A stretch of DNA of 64,000 nucleotides from Dyadobacter luteus. GTDB lineage: Bacteria > Bacteroidota > Bacteroidia > Cytophagales > Spirosomataceae. The notes beneath the pieces are model-generated. The model was given only the letters and a program-made list of their open reading frames with translations. It had not been told where the DNA came from and did no database searches. The position numbers and the translations under genes were made by a program. Positions 25,088 through 34,094 of this stretch are shown here, one piece after another. Location: assembly GCF_003383615.1 (NCBI RefSeq), contig NZ_QNUL01000029.1, positions 1 to 64,000 on the forward strand, in the 5' to 3' direction. How positions within the stretch are numbered: the stretch's first letter is position 1; each line of letters starts with the position of its first letter.

Positions 25088-26590
25088 TCAGGAGCGGTTT
25101 ATCTTAATCAGTTCGTCAGCGATTTTACGATCATTGGAGAGTCTGGGTACCTTATTCTGACCACCCAGTTTGCCATTTGCCCTCATGTAATCAATAAACG
25201 TATTCTTGCGGAGTGGCACCAGTACCAGTTGGCGGAGAATACTTCCTTTGATAAGATCGTCGTAATATACGTTGAGCTCTGTTAGTCGTCTGTCTACATC
25301 GGCAACAAAATCTGCCATGTTCACCGGTTCTTTGGCAAATTCCACCAACCATTCGTGATAAGGCAGGCTGCCGCCAGATGCCGTTACCATGGGTGCTACT
25401 GTAAATTCCACCACTTCCACTTCGGGATGGCGCTCCATACCATAGCGCAACGCTTTCTCTATCTCTTCGCCAATTACGTGTTCACCAAAAGCTGAGATAA
25501 AATGTTTAATACGTCCTGAAACAACCACACGGTATGGATTGGTAGATACAAAGCGTACCGTATCTCCCAGTGAATAACCCCATAGACCGGCGTTGTTATT
25601 GACTATCATCGCATAGTTCTTACCTACTTCTACTTCTCCGATGGAAAGCCTTTTCGGGTTTTCGTCAAAGAAATTTTCTGAGGGGATAAATTCATAAAAA
25701 ATGCCTGTGTTGAGCAATAGTAACAAACCTTCTTCCTCCTGAGAATCCTGATACGCAAAGAATCCTTCTGAAGCCGGATAAAGCTCAATAGAGTCAATAC
25801 GTTTACCGATAGATTCGAAAAGTTTGGCGCGATAGGGTTCAAAATTCACACCTCCATAGATGAAGAGTGAAAACTCCGGGAATACATCTTTAATTTTTTT
25901 GCCGGTTCGGGCTATAATCCTGTCAAAGTACATTTGTACCCATGGAGGAATGCCGGAAATAAGAGACATTGGCTCATCGATTGTCTCATCTATGATTTTG
26001 TCCAGCTTGGTTTCCCAGTCTTCGATACAGTTGGTTTCGTAGCTTGGCAACTGATTAGAACGCAGGTATGCAGGAACATGATGGTTTGAAATTCCTGATA
26101 AACGGCCTGTCAGAACCCCACCTGTGTCAGTAAGTACCGGGCTTCCGGAAAGGAAAATAAGTTTATGATCTAAAAATTGAGATTTGCCCGTTTCTGCAAT
26201 ATATGTCAGAATGGCATTTTTGGCAGAGTTGATATGGTTGGATATGGAATCCTTAGAGATTGGTATATACTTTGTGCCCGAAGTTGTACCCGATGTTTTT
26301 GCAAAATAGAGCGGTTTTCCCGGCCATAGGATATCTTGCTCTCCTTCCTTAATACGGGCAATATAGCTTTTAAGATCTTCGTAATCACTTACGGGAACTG
26401 CTTCTTTAAAGTCGGAGTAGGATTGTATATCCTTAAAATGGTGATCCCTTCCGAATTGAGTGTCGCGTGCTTTTTTTATCAACGCGCTGAGCCATTCGTC
26501 CTGCACTTGTACGCTGCGCGCAATCCACTCATGTTGTTGTGATACGATATAGCGAGCCAACGGCTCACTCAAAAGTGATTTGATTCCCAT
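25088..26590 (-). CDS. GH3 auxin-responsive-promoter family protein (acyl-adenylating type)
   Basis: The 500 residues align with the plant GH3 fold of the ANL adenylating superfamily. The ATP phosphate loop is TSGTTSGTKYIP at residues 99-110. Further blocks are LPSYETNCIEDW, SLISGIPPWV and ELYPASEGFFAYQ. Plant members conjugate amino acids to jasmonate or auxin; the bacterial substrate is not known. It leads a minus-strand transcript with dxr. A TACATTTG box at 26599-26606 sits close to the ATG, implying a very short leader. Confidence 0.88.
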   Translation of the reverse strand: MGIKSLLSEPLARYIVSQQHEWIARSVQVQDEWLSALIKKARDTQFGRDHHFKDIQSYSDFKEAVPVSDYEDLKSYIARIKEGEQDILWPGKPLYFAKTSGTTSGTKYIPISKDSISNHINSAKNAILTYIAETGKSQFLDHKLIFLSGSPVLTDTGGVLTGRLSGISNHHVPAYLRSNQLPSYETNCIEDWETKLDKIIDETIDEPMSLISGIPPWVQMYFDRIIARTGKKIKDVFPEFSLFIYGGVNFEPYRAKLFESIGKRIDSIELYPASEGFFAYQDSQEEEGLLLLLNTGIFYEFIPSENFFDENPKRLSIGEVEVGKNYAMIVNNNAGLWGYSLGDTVRFVSTNPYRVVVSGRIKHFISAFGEHVIGEEIEKALRYGMERHPEVEVVEFTVAPMVTASGGSLPYHEWLVEFAKEPVNMADFVADVDRRLTELNVYYDDLIKGSILRQLVLVPLRKNTFIDYMRANGKLGGQNKVPRLSNDRKIADELIKINRS

Positions 26591-26598
26591 AGTAAAAA

Positions 26599-26606
26599 CA
26601 AATGTA
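26599..26606 (-). promoter_or_regulatory. Candidate -7 box for the GH3-dxr transcript
   Basis: The minus strand reads TACATTTG (TAnnTTTG). A weak TTTA at 26630-26633 could be the -33. The ATG at 26590 would be almost at the transcript start. Confidence 0.4.
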
Positions 26607-26788
26607 CGCAGGATTTGTAAATTCCGTTATAAATCGGGTAGCATGAAGAGATGCTTTTAATGGTGATTTTGGGATGTACGAGATAGTCATTACATACTAG
26701 TTCTACAAGGGACAATGTGTTGAAATAACTGCATTTAGAGTGGTTTTCGAAAGATGAAATGGTCTGTATGTGAATTTTGTCAAATGAC

Positions 26789-26818
26789 TTTGTTTGTGGG
26801 TAATAATCTGTAATTTTG
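26789..26818 (+). promoter_or_regulatory. Promoter of mreB
   Basis: TTTG (26789-26792), an 18-nt spacer and TAATTTTG (26811-26818) fit the Bacteroidota consensus. The leader to the mreB ATG is about 35 nt. Confidence 0.7.
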
Positions 26819-26858
26819 CAACCTTGAATTCAGAGATAAAGAAATTTTAAATATATAT

Positions 26859-27884
26859 ATGGGATTGTTTGATTTTTTAACAAGCGACATTGCGATAGAT
26901 TTGGGTACTGCCAATACCCTTATCATCCACAAGGATACTGTAGTTGTCGATGAGCCGTCGATTATTGCCATGGATAAAACCACTGGTAAAGTACTCGCGA
27001 TTGGCCACACAGCTATGCAAATGCATGAGAAGACCAACGAGAATATAAAGACAATCCGTCCTCTCAAAGACGGTGTTATCGCAGATTTTACCGCTGCGGA
27101 GATGATGATCAGAGGGTTAATCAAGATGATTGATACAGGCAACCGGTTCTTTTCTGCTTCTCACAGAATGGTGGTTTGTATCCCTTCAGGCATTACAGAA
27201 GTTGAAAAGCGTGCAGTAAAAGATTCCTGTGAGCATGCAGGCGCGAAAGAAGTGTATATGGTACATGAGCCGATTGCTGCTGCAATAGGTATCGGGATAG
27301 ATATTACACAACCTAATGGGGTGATGATCGTGGACATTGGTGGTGGTACTACCGAAATCGCCGTTATTGCTCTTTCCGGTATTGTTTGTGAGCAGTCGGT
27401 ACGTATTGCCGGGGATGTGTTTACACGTGATATTGTTGATTACATGCGCCGCGAGCACAACCTGCTGATCGGTGAGCGTTCTGCTGAGTTGATCAAAATG
27501 GCGATAGGTTCTGCATCTCCTGAGCTGGAAATCGCTCTGGAAGACTATCAGGTACGCGGTCGTGATTTGATGACAGGTATTCCAAAAGAAATTAAGGTAA
27601 CGTATAGTGAAATTGCTTATTCTCTCGATAAATCAATATCTAAAATAGAAGAAGGAGTGATGAAAGCGCTGGAAATTTCTCCGCCTGAGCTTTCTGCCGA
27701 TATTTTCAAGAATGGTATCTGGCTCACTGGTGGTGGTGCATTGATTCATGGTCTTGACCGCCGGATTTCACAAAAGACAAAGTTACCGGTACATATTGCT
27801 GAGGATCCGTTAAAGGCTGTAGTGAAAGGTACAGGTGAGGTTTTGAAGAATCTGGAACTTTATAAGCCTGTATTGATTTCCTGA
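26859..27884 (+). CDS. mreB: Rod shape-determining protein MreB
   Basis: This bacterial actin forms membrane-bound filaments that guide lateral wall synthesis. The 341 residues show phosphate loop 1 (AIDLGTANT, 12-20), the VVDEPSI block, phosphate loop 2 (IVDIGGGTTE) and WLTGGGALIHGLD near the C terminus. The N terminus MGLFDFLTSD is amphipathic, as expected for membrane contact. It is first of mreBCD, with its own consensus promoter. A hairpin with a T run separates it from mreC. Confidence 0.98.
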   Translation: MGLFDFLTSDIAIDLGTANTLIIHKDTVVVDEPSIIAMDKTTGKVLAIGHTAMQMHEKTNENIKTIRPLKDGVIADFTAAEMMIRGLIKMIDTGNRFFSASHRMVVCIPSGITEVEKRAVKDSCEHAGAKEVYMVHEPIAAAIGIGIDITQPNGVMIVDIGGGTTEIAVIALSGIVCEQSVRIAGDVFTRDIVDYMRREHNLLIGERSAELIKMAIGSASPELEIALEDYQVRGRDLMTGIPKEIKVTYSEIAYSLDKSISKIEEGVMKALEISPPELSADIFKNGIWLTGGGALIHGLDRRISQKTKLPVHIAEDPLKAVVKGTGEVLKNLELYKPVLIS

Positions 27885-27908
27885 TTCGGATTATCAACGT
27901 TTTTTATA

Positions 27909-27941
27909 GCTCCCATGTCACTGGATATGGGAGCATTTTTT
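27909..27941 (+). terminator. Hairpin with T run between mreB and mreC
   Basis: GCTCCCAT (27909-27916) pairs with ATGGGAGC (27927-27934) across a 10-nt loop, followed by ATTTTTT. It could act as a partial terminator lowering mreC/mreD relative to mreB. It ends within 5 nt of the mreC ATG. Confidence 0.65.
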
Positions 27942-27945
27942 GCCT

Positions 27946-28785
27946 ATGCTCCAGCTCGTTGATTTTGTTATCCGGAATCGTTTCTTCCTGGTGTTTGTTT
28001 TGCTGGAAGTACTCAGTGTATGGCTTATTGTGCGCAATAATTCTTATTGGGGTGCTACGTACTTCAATACATCCAATTATTATGTAGCCAAAACGCTTGC
28101 ATTGTCGAATGCTGCGCAGGAGTATGCCAAGCTGGGAGAAATTAATGCGGATCTGGCACATGAGAATGCTAGGTTACATGCTATGCTTGCGGATGTGACG
28201 CAACGTAACCCGTCCGATGCCCCGGTAGGATATGTACCGGACTCAGCTTTTGCTTCTCGTTTTTCTTACACAGTAGCCAAAGTGGTAGACAATGAAACAA
28301 CAAAAGCGAACAATGTAATCACGATAGATAAAGGGCTGGCAGACGGGATACAACCTGGAATGGGTGTGATATCCGCTACCGGTGTCGTTGGTAAAGTACG
28401 TTTCTGTTCTGAAAACTATTCGGTGATTACATCCATTCTGCATTCGCAGTTTATGGTTTCTTCGAGGCTTGTCAGAAGCAACGAAATAGGTTATGCAAAA
28501 TGGCCGGGTAAAGATCCGTCAGTGATTGATCTGGTGGATGTTTCGAAATATACTAAAGTTTTCAAAGGAGATTCCGCTGTAACTTCAAACCAGAATTCTG
28601 TTTTCCCTCCAGGTATTATGGTGGGGAAAGTGGAGCATGTGGAAGTACACCCGGATCAGACATTTTATAATATTGCTTTAAGACTGGCTACCGACTTCAG
28701 GAATCTGTCTTACGTCTATGTGGTACAAAATCACCAGCTTGGGGAGCAAGAGAAACTTAAATCACGTACAGTAGATCAAAAATGA
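27946..28785 (+). CDS. mreC: Rod shape-determining protein MreC
   Basis: This bitopic inner-membrane protein links MreB to the wall enzymes. It has an N-terminal membrane helix (about 10-27), a coiled coil (about 45-85) and a periplasmic beta domain with DKGLADGIQPGMGVISATGVV and the late FPPGIMVGKVEHVE strand pair. I chose ATG 27946 (279 residues, MLQLVDFVIRNRFF). A TTG two codons earlier would lie in the T run of the hairpin. Its stop overlaps the mreD start by 4 nt. Confidence 0.95.
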   Translation: MLQLVDFVIRNRFFLVFVLLEVLSVWLIVRNNSYWGATYFNTSNYYVAKTLALSNAAQEYAKLGEINADLAHENARLHAMLADVTQRNPSDAPVGYVPDSAFASRFSYTVAKVVDNETTKANNVITIDKGLADGIQPGMGVISATGVVGKVRFCSENYSVITSILHSQFMVSSRLVRSNEIGYAKWPGKDPSVIDLVDVSKYTKVFKGDSAVTSNQNSVFPPGIMVGKVEHVEVHPDQTFYNIALRLATDFRNLSYVYVVQNHQLGEQEKLKSRTVDQK

Positions 28786-29285
28786 GTTTACGGGAAGCTA
28801 TTCAATACTCCTTAATGATATTGCTGTATATGATACTGCAGATTTTGTTTTTGCGTAATGTTGTACTCTTCAATTATGCATTCTGCTTTGTCTATATCGG
28901 AGGCGTGTTACTGTTACCAGCTGATACCGATAGGTTGTATTTGTTGCTCATAGGTTTCGCAACGGGATTCACTGTCGATGTTTTTTCCAATACCTTCGGA
29001 ATGCATGCATTTGCCACCGTTCTGATTGCCTACCTCAAACCCTATCTGGTGAATTATCAAATGGAAGCTAAGGGAACGGAACGAATGGAGCTTGGCATCC
29101 GGTCGCAAGGGCTCGGATCATTTTTGGCATATATCGTACCTCTTATTTTCATACATCACGCTGTACTTTTCCTGATGGAAATGAACAGCTTTGGCATGAT
29201 CCTGTATACTTTCATTCGCATTTGTGCCAGCGTAGTGTTAAGTACTATTGTGTTGATTCTCCTGGAACTTTTCTCAAAAAGGTAG
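28782..29285 (+). CDS. mreD: Rod shape-determining protein MreD
   Basis: This 167-residue polytopic inner-membrane protein has about five helices and is coupled to mreC by an ATGA overlap. The central GFATGFTVDVFSNTFGMHAFA segment is the recognisable MreD block. It completes the MreBCD elongasome core. The usual next genes for PBP2 and RodA are absent here; the transcript appears to end and a sigma factor gene follows. Confidence 0.88.
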   Translation: MSLREAIQYSLMILLYMILQILFLRNVVLFNYAFCFVYIGGVLLLPADTDRLYLLLIGFATGFTVDVFSNTFGMHAFATVLIAYLKPYLVNYQMEAKGTERMELGIRSQGLGSFLAYIVPLIFIHHAVLFLMEMNSFGMILYTFIRICASVVLSTIVLILLELFSKR

Positions 29286-29452
29286 TATGACAATTTGTCG
29301 CAGCTGGTGACCCTGGCTCATTATTTGATGTATATACATATAATAATGGTTGGAGTAAGATTCTGAAATAACAGGTTGTCAGTTGCGTCACACTTCCTTT
29401 CAACTAGTGAACGGGTTTTCGGTGCTTCAAAAAGCCGTTCATCAAATTTTAA

Positions 29453-29484
29453 TTTGTACCGTTTGGAGCTGTTGTTAATCTTTG
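29453..29484 (+). promoter_or_regulatory. Promoter of the ECF sigma factor gene
   Basis: TTTG (29453-29456), a 20-nt spacer and AATCTTTG (29477-29484, one mismatch to TAnnTTTG). The predicted start is about 10 nt before the first ATG. Confidence 0.55.
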
Positions 29485-29500
29485 TAAATTCAGCATTCCT

Positions 29501-30100
29501 ATGTTAGTCGCCATGTCAGAAACACTCACGAACAATGGATATACGGATGACCTTCGCTATGAGGTTTTTAACCGTGAATTCATGCCTCATATTGACTCCA
29601 TGTACAATTTCGCCTTTCGTCTTACCATGGACGAAGACGATGCTAATGACCTGGTTCAGGATACCTATTTAAAAGCTTTCAGGTTTATTTCTTCTTTTGA
29701 GCAAGGTACCAATGCAAAAGCCTGGCTTTTCAGAATTTTAAAAAACAGCTTCATCAATGATTACCGTAAGAAGAGCAAAGAACCTTCCAAGGTAGATTAT
29801 CAGGAGGTTGAGACTACCTATAATTCAGAAGAAGCTTCGGATACTACTTACACGGTAGATTTGCGGGCTGATGCAGTTCAGGAGCTGATTGGGGACGAAG
29901 TGGCCAATGCTTTAAATGCGTTACCGGTCGACTTCCGTACCGTGATCATCCTTTGCGATATAGAAGGATTCACTTACGAGGAAATGGCTAAAATTCTGGA
30001 TATACCTATCGGTACTGTAAGATCTAGATTGCACCGTGCTCGTAACCTTTTGAAAGAGAAACTGAAAAGTTATGCGAGCTCAATGGGATATGATTCATAA
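29501..30100 (+). CDS. ECF-type RNA polymerase sigma factor (SigR/RpoE-like)
   Basis: The protein has 199 residues. Region 2 contains DANDLVQDTYLKAFRF and the DNA-opening segment TNAKAWLFRILKNSFINDYR. Region 4 carries the helix-turn-helix EGFTYEEMAKILDIPIGTVRSRLHRARN. The resemblance to the SigR/SigH group, and a downstream gene for a small Cys-rich protein, point to a sigma/anti-sigma pair sensing thiol or metal stress. It may start at ATG 29501 or at ATG 29513 (MSETLTNNG). It has its own promoter. Confidence 0.92.
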   Translation: MLVAMSETLTNNGYTDDLRYEVFNREFMPHIDSMYNFAFRLTMDEDDANDLVQDTYLKAFRFISSFEQGTNAKAWLFRILKNSFINDYRKKSKEPSKVDYQEVETTYNSEEASDTTYTVDLRADAVQELIGDEVANALNALPVDFRTVIILCDIEGFTYEEMAKILDIPIGTVRSRLHRARNLLKEKLKSYASSMGYDS

Positions 30101-30182
30101 CGTTTGAAACTTTTTTTGTAACCTAAGTGGTTATAAGGTACAACTGTACATATTCCATAATTCTTTTTTATCATTACCGGTA

Positions 30183-30473
30183 ATGAATGCATCTTTGAAG
30201 ACGCCTTCTGTGACAGAAGAAGCGCAAAAGCAAACCATGAAGCATACCTGCGAGCATCATGCTGAATGTATGAAAGTCATTCAGGCAATACTTGACGACG
30301 AAGCAACCGAGGCGGAGAAGGATCACTTCAGAGAAAACATGGATAAATGCATCCCTTGTATAGAAGCTTATCGCCTCGAAAAGTGTATTAAAGATTCTTT
30401 GAGCAGCAAAGTTCAGAAAAAGCCTTGTCCTCAGAACATTTTGAATACTATTATTTCAAAAATTAACGGTTAG
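30183..30473 (+). CDS. RsrA-like zinc-binding anti-sigma factor
   Basis: This 96-residue soluble protein has Cys at 23, 29, 56, 59, 68 and 82 and His at 21, 25, 26 and 48. The CIPC pair (56-59), the YRLEKCIK helix and the late Cys match the RsrA/ZAS plan. The family's usual H-x3-C-x2-C appears as H-x7-C-x2-C (His48), with Asn52 at the expected His position. It should bind the sigma factor encoded 82 nt upstream and release it on thiol oxidation or zinc loss (inference). It is separated from gmk by 10 nt, so the three genes may be co-transcribed. Confidence 0.82.
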   Translation: MNASLKTPSVTEEAQKQTMKHTCEHHAECMKVIQAILDDEATEAEKDHFRENMDKCIPCIEAYRLEKCIKDSLSSKVQKKPCPQNILNTIISKING

Positions 30474-30483
30474 TAGTATTCGC

Positions 30484-31053
30484 GTGAAAGGTAAGCTTAT
30501 CATATTTTCTGCCCCCTCAGGTTCCGGTAAAACCACTATCGTTCGCCATTTATTACAAAAGTATCCGTCTTTGCTGGCGTTTTCGGTATCGGCTGCTACA
30601 CGCGAGCAGCGTGAGCACGAGGTAAACGGAAAAGATTACTACTTCATCCCCAAAAAAGAGTTTCGTCAGAAAATTGCAGACAATGAATTTGCAGAGTGGG
30701 AAGAGGTGTATGCAGGCAATTACTATGGCACTTTCAAAACCGAGATTGAGCGTCTGTGGGCAGAAGGAAAACATGTTCTTTTTGATGTAGATGTAAAGGG
30801 TGGGCTTAAGCTTAAAGAAATATACAGAGAAGATGCACTGGCTGTTTTCGTAAAAGTATCTTCGGAAGACGAAATCATCCGCCGTTTGAGTGGAAGAGGA
30901 ACTGAATCGGAAAAATCGCTGGAAACACGACTTGGAAAGGTGCGTTATGAACTTAGCTTTGAGGATAAGTTTGATATTACACTGATCAATGACAATTTGT
31001 CGGATGCGCTGGAAAAAGCGGAAAACCTTGCGCTCGATTTTATTGCTTCGTAA
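30484..31053 (+). CDS. gmk: Guanylate kinase
   Basis: It phosphorylates GMP to GDP with ATP. The P-loop SAPSGSGKTTI is near residues 8-18. The GMP-binding TTRxxRxxExxGxDYxF pattern reads TREQREHEVNGKDYYFI. RLSGRGTESEKSLETRL is the lid segment. The 189-residue length is normal. The start is GTG, 10 nt after the anti-sigma stop. nadD follows 27 nt later. Confidence 0.97.
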   Translation: MKGKLIIFSAPSGSGKTTIVRHLLQKYPSLLAFSVSAATREQREHEVNGKDYYFIPKKEFRQKIADNEFAEWEEVYAGNYYGTFKTEIERLWAEGKHVLFDVDVKGGLKLKEIYREDALAVFVKVSSEDEIIRRLSGRGTESEKSLETRLGKVRYELSFEDKFDITLINDNLSDALEKAENLALDFIAS

Positions 31054-31080
31054 GTTTAGCCTTCCATCAAATCCTCAGCA

Positions 31081-31656
31081 ATGAAAATAGGCCTCTTTTT
31101 CGGATCATTTAATCCTATCCACATTGGCCACCTGATCATCGCCAATACCATGGCATCTGCTACCGATCTTGAACAAGTTTGGTTTGTAGTAAGTCCCCAA
31201 AATCCATTTAAGAAGAATAACAGCTTATTGCACGAGTTTGACCGGTATGATATGGTGCAACGTGCAGTATCCGAGAACCCGCTTCTTAAGGTGACTGATA
31301 TTGAATTCCATATGCCAAAGCCAAGCTATACGATTGATACTTTGGTCAGAATTCAGGAGAAGTTTCCTCAGCACGAGTTCCGGCTTATTATGGGAGAAGA
31401 CAATCTGGCACAATTTCCTAAATGGAAAAACTATGAGCAAATCCTGGAGTATACAGGACTCTACGTCTATTCCAGACCACAATCCGCTCCGCATAACTTT
31501 AAAGATCATCCTGCAGTCAAATTTGTAGAAGCCCCTCTGCTGGACATTTCTGCCACCTACATCCGTTCTTGTTTGAAAAATGGTTCTTCTATCCGTTACA
31601 TGGTGCCGGAGCCGGTGGAGCAGATGATTCGTATTAAGAAGTTTTATGTTAATTGA
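31081..31656 (+). CDS. nadD: Nicotinate-nucleotide adenylyltransferase
   Basis: This step of NAD synthesis converts nicotinate mononucleotide and ATP to deamido-NAD. The nucleotidyltransferase motif GSFNPIHIGHL (8-18) and the late ISATYIRSCLKNG (ISxTxxR) are intact. The 191-residue length is typical. It is co-directional with gmk and ends 8 nt before the convergent SWIM gene, with no visible terminator between them. Confidence 0.96.
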   Translation: MKIGLFFGSFNPIHIGHLIIANTMASATDLEQVWFVVSPQNPFKKNNSLLHEFDRYDMVQRAVSENPLLKVTDIEFHMPKPSYTIDTLVRIQEKFPQHEFRLIMGEDNLAQFPKWKNYEQILEYTGLYVYSRPQSAPHNFKDHPAVKFVEAPLLDISATYIRSCLKNGSSIRYMVPEPVEQMIRIKKFYVN

Positions 31657-31664
31657 AATATTCA

Positions 31665-33413
31665 CTACCTCACCTTCTTTAGCTCATCGTGCATGGCAGG
31701 GCGCCTCGGATATTTAGCACGCAAAATCTGAGCTGTTTCCAAAATTTTATTTTTGCTTTCAGGCATTAGTTTGATGATGTTTTGCATATGAGATGCAATT
31801 TGCGAGTAGCTTGAGCGGGAATCGGCCTTGTCGCCGGCAAGCACCAGCGCGGGACATATTAATTCGGTCAACTGAACCTGATAATCTTTTGCCAGATATT
31901 TCATGTAGCTGAGCAGTACGTCTAGACTTGGGTAGGACTCGACAAGTTGATAAAGCTTATTCCACTGTTTTTCCTGTACATAAACAGGAGCAAGCTGGTT
32001 AAGTATTGTTCTGTTTTTGGACCACCAATGATTGTTCAGATTCTTTTCCGCCTGCTGTTCAACCTCGGCAATGATACTCCCGACTAATAATCTGAATTCT
32101 GTTTCCCATTCAGCCTGTGTAAACGTTTTTTTCCAGCCTTCATAGTATTCGATGTTGAAACCACGGTCGAATGCGAAATGTAGATTGAGCTGTCTTTGCA
32201 TTGGAATATCGCCCTCCAAACAAGCAATATCAAGAAGTGTTTTCTGCCAGTTAAAAACGGTACCTGGATGTTGCCTTTTGTCTGCTAAGTCAATGCCTTC
32301 ACGGATCAATTCCTTGGCTTCTTCATACGATTGTCTGTTTATGGCATTATCTACAACATTCTGCCGGATTTCTACAATGTGCATGTTCTGTCGGATCAGT
32401 TTCTCTGCTTCCTGCACATTACCTGTTTCCTGAAAGAATAGAAGGGTTTGTAAGATGAAAAATTCTGTTTTGTAATCTTCGGATGTTTCCTCTCCAGGAT
32501 CCCGGACAGCAAGATTGCTGAAGGCCAGAAACATTTCTGGTCTGTTGAGTTGAACGGCTAAATTTCTGAATATCTCAAAGCAACTTTCACCAAAATCTCC
32601 ATAATCGAAATAGGTGTCATCGACCAGCGCTTTGGCAAAAAAATCATACAAATCTTCTTTCAACTCTCTGTTACAGCTCCCGGATTCGGCCACGGATGCT
32701 AATAGCTGGACGGCATTGAAAATGGTGTCGCCTATATTTCCGTTAGAATCATCAGCACTTGGAATTACCTCTTCAACTAACTGTTTCAGGACAACCCGTG
32801 CAATGATAGATGCCTCTTTGAAATTGTGATTTCCGAAAGCTTCCTGAGCCTTGTTGAGAAAACTGTCGGCCTTCATTGACAGCTCTCCTGCAGAGTAGTA
32901 ATCTACATAACCCTGGCTCATTGAAGAACGGATTGCCTTCTTCAGGAGATCCGAATATTTCTTTTCAATATCAAAATGTTCGTCCTTGTGAGCAAAATAT
33001 AGCTCAAACTGATTTTTGAGGTTTTTGTCGTTTTGCGCGTGTTGCGATACAAATTGCTTTAATTCGGCGAAGGAAATAGTTTCCAGCAATTCATTGAACG
33101 ACAGGGCCTGCTTCTTTCCTTTCTTCTCAGGTTTCAGTTTGATAATTTTAACCTTGTCCTTCAGTTCATAAAACACCGCCACAATGTGTTTGCATACATC
33201 AGCTTCGTGGGGACAGTCACAGGTATAACTATCTATTTCGCAGCCAGCAGACAGCTCAACTTCCACGGAGTAAACCTCAGAACCTTCCACTTCCGCACAC
33301 CAGACACCATCCTCCTCCTCTTCTAAAACATTCACAGCACCATTATAGTAATATTCTTTTCCCCTATTGAGAATTGTGGAAGAGATATGGTTTTGGAAAT
33401 TTTTCAGGTTCAT
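31665..33413 (-). CDS. SWIM zinc finger domain protein
   Basis: The protein has 582 residues. The N-terminal SWIM finger is CDCPHEADVCKH, with zinc ligands Cys65, Cys67, Cys74 and His76 (CxCx6CxH). A long alpha-helical, repeat-like region follows, probably TPR/HEAT-like, without an enzyme domain. SWIM fingers bind DNA or protein, and some bacterial ones sit next to helicases. No helicase neighbours this gene. The function is unknown. Confidence 0.85.
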   Translation of the reverse strand: MNLKNFQNHISSTILNRGKEYYYNGAVNVLEEEEDGVWCAEVEGSEVYSVEVELSAGCEIDSYTCDCPHEADVCKHIVAVFYELKDKVKIIKLKPEKKGKKQALSFNELLETISFAELKQFVSQHAQNDKNLKNQFELYFAHKDEHFDIEKKYSDLLKKAIRSSMSQGYVDYYSAGELSMKADSFLNKAQEAFGNHNFKEASIIARVVLKQLVEEVIPSADDSNGNIGDTIFNAVQLLASVAESGSCNRELKEDLYDFFAKALVDDTYFDYGDFGESCFEIFRNLAVQLNRPEMFLAFSNLAVRDPGEETSEDYKTEFFILQTLLFFQETGNVQEAEKLIRQNMHIVEIRQNVVDNAINRQSYEEAKELIREGIDLADKRQHPGTVFNWQKTLLDIACLEGDIPMQRQLNLHFAFDRGFNIEYYEGWKKTFTQAEWETEFRLLVGSIIAEVEQQAEKNLNNHWWSKNRTILNQLAPVYVQEKQWNKLYQLVESYPSLDVLLSYMKYLAKDYQVQLTELICPALVLAGDKADSRSSYSQIASHMQNIIKLMPESKNKILETAQILRAKYPRRPAMHDELKKVR

Positions 33414-33573
33414 TCTGGGATGGTGAATGTTCGGAAAGATAATAACAACTTAAACGATCATGAGTAGCTGTTGGTTTTAGCTGTCATTTCCGTAAGTAAA
33501 TGATTAATAGTATATTATGAAACAAAATAATATAAACTAATTTTAGCTGCTATTTAAGCCGTTCAAGTTTGTT

Positions 33574-33969
33574 CTACAACGGCCGCTCCTGATACGTAAT
33601 CTCTGACAGCAAGCCAATTGCATTGAATTTAAGAATCACCTTATTGGATTTGGAAGGAGCTTTGATGTCATCGCAATGGGTACCTTTTTCAAGAAAGTAT
33701 ACGTAAAACTTCTGATTACGTTCTCCTAACTGATGGATATCAGGTCTTCCGAGGATTTCGCCTACTTCATCGGCATATTTACCCATTAGTTGATTTTGTT
33801 CTGCTTTGAAGTCGTTTATAAGCGTGGTGCGTACACCGTTGCAACTGCCTCTGTCACTACGCCATTTCTTCAGGTCCAACTTACCCAGTGTTTCAGGTTG
33901 AGAAGAGCAGGACATTATCCCTGTCAGAAGTAGTGCGAAAGTAATATATCTCATCATTTGGTATGCCAT
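33574..33969 (-). CDS. Predicted lipoprotein of unknown function
   Basis: The protein has up to 131 residues, with a signal peptide and lipobox GIMSC. The start may be Met1, Met5 or Met6 (MRYITFALLLTGIMSC). The mature part is about 110 residues with two further Cys (GSCNG and THCDD) that could form a disulfide, and a basic WRSDRGSCNG start. It resembles small Bacteroidota lipoproteins without named domains. It is divergent from the NTF2-like gene at 34095. Confidence 0.7.
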   Translation of the reverse strand: MAYQMMRYITFALLLTGIMSCSSQPETLGKLDLKKWRSDRGSCNGVRTTLINDFKAEQNQLMGKYADEVGEILGRPDIHQLGERNQKFYVYFLEKGTHCDDIKAPSKSNKVILKFNAIGLLSEITYQERPL

Positions 33970-34094
33970 TACTGCAAAATACGAAACTAACGATATAATA
34001 ATTCGTTATGAAATCTTTTGTATAGTTTGGTATAAATATTGGCATGGCGGTTGTAATCACTTTATACGGCCGGTAAGAACTAAAAGAATCACCA

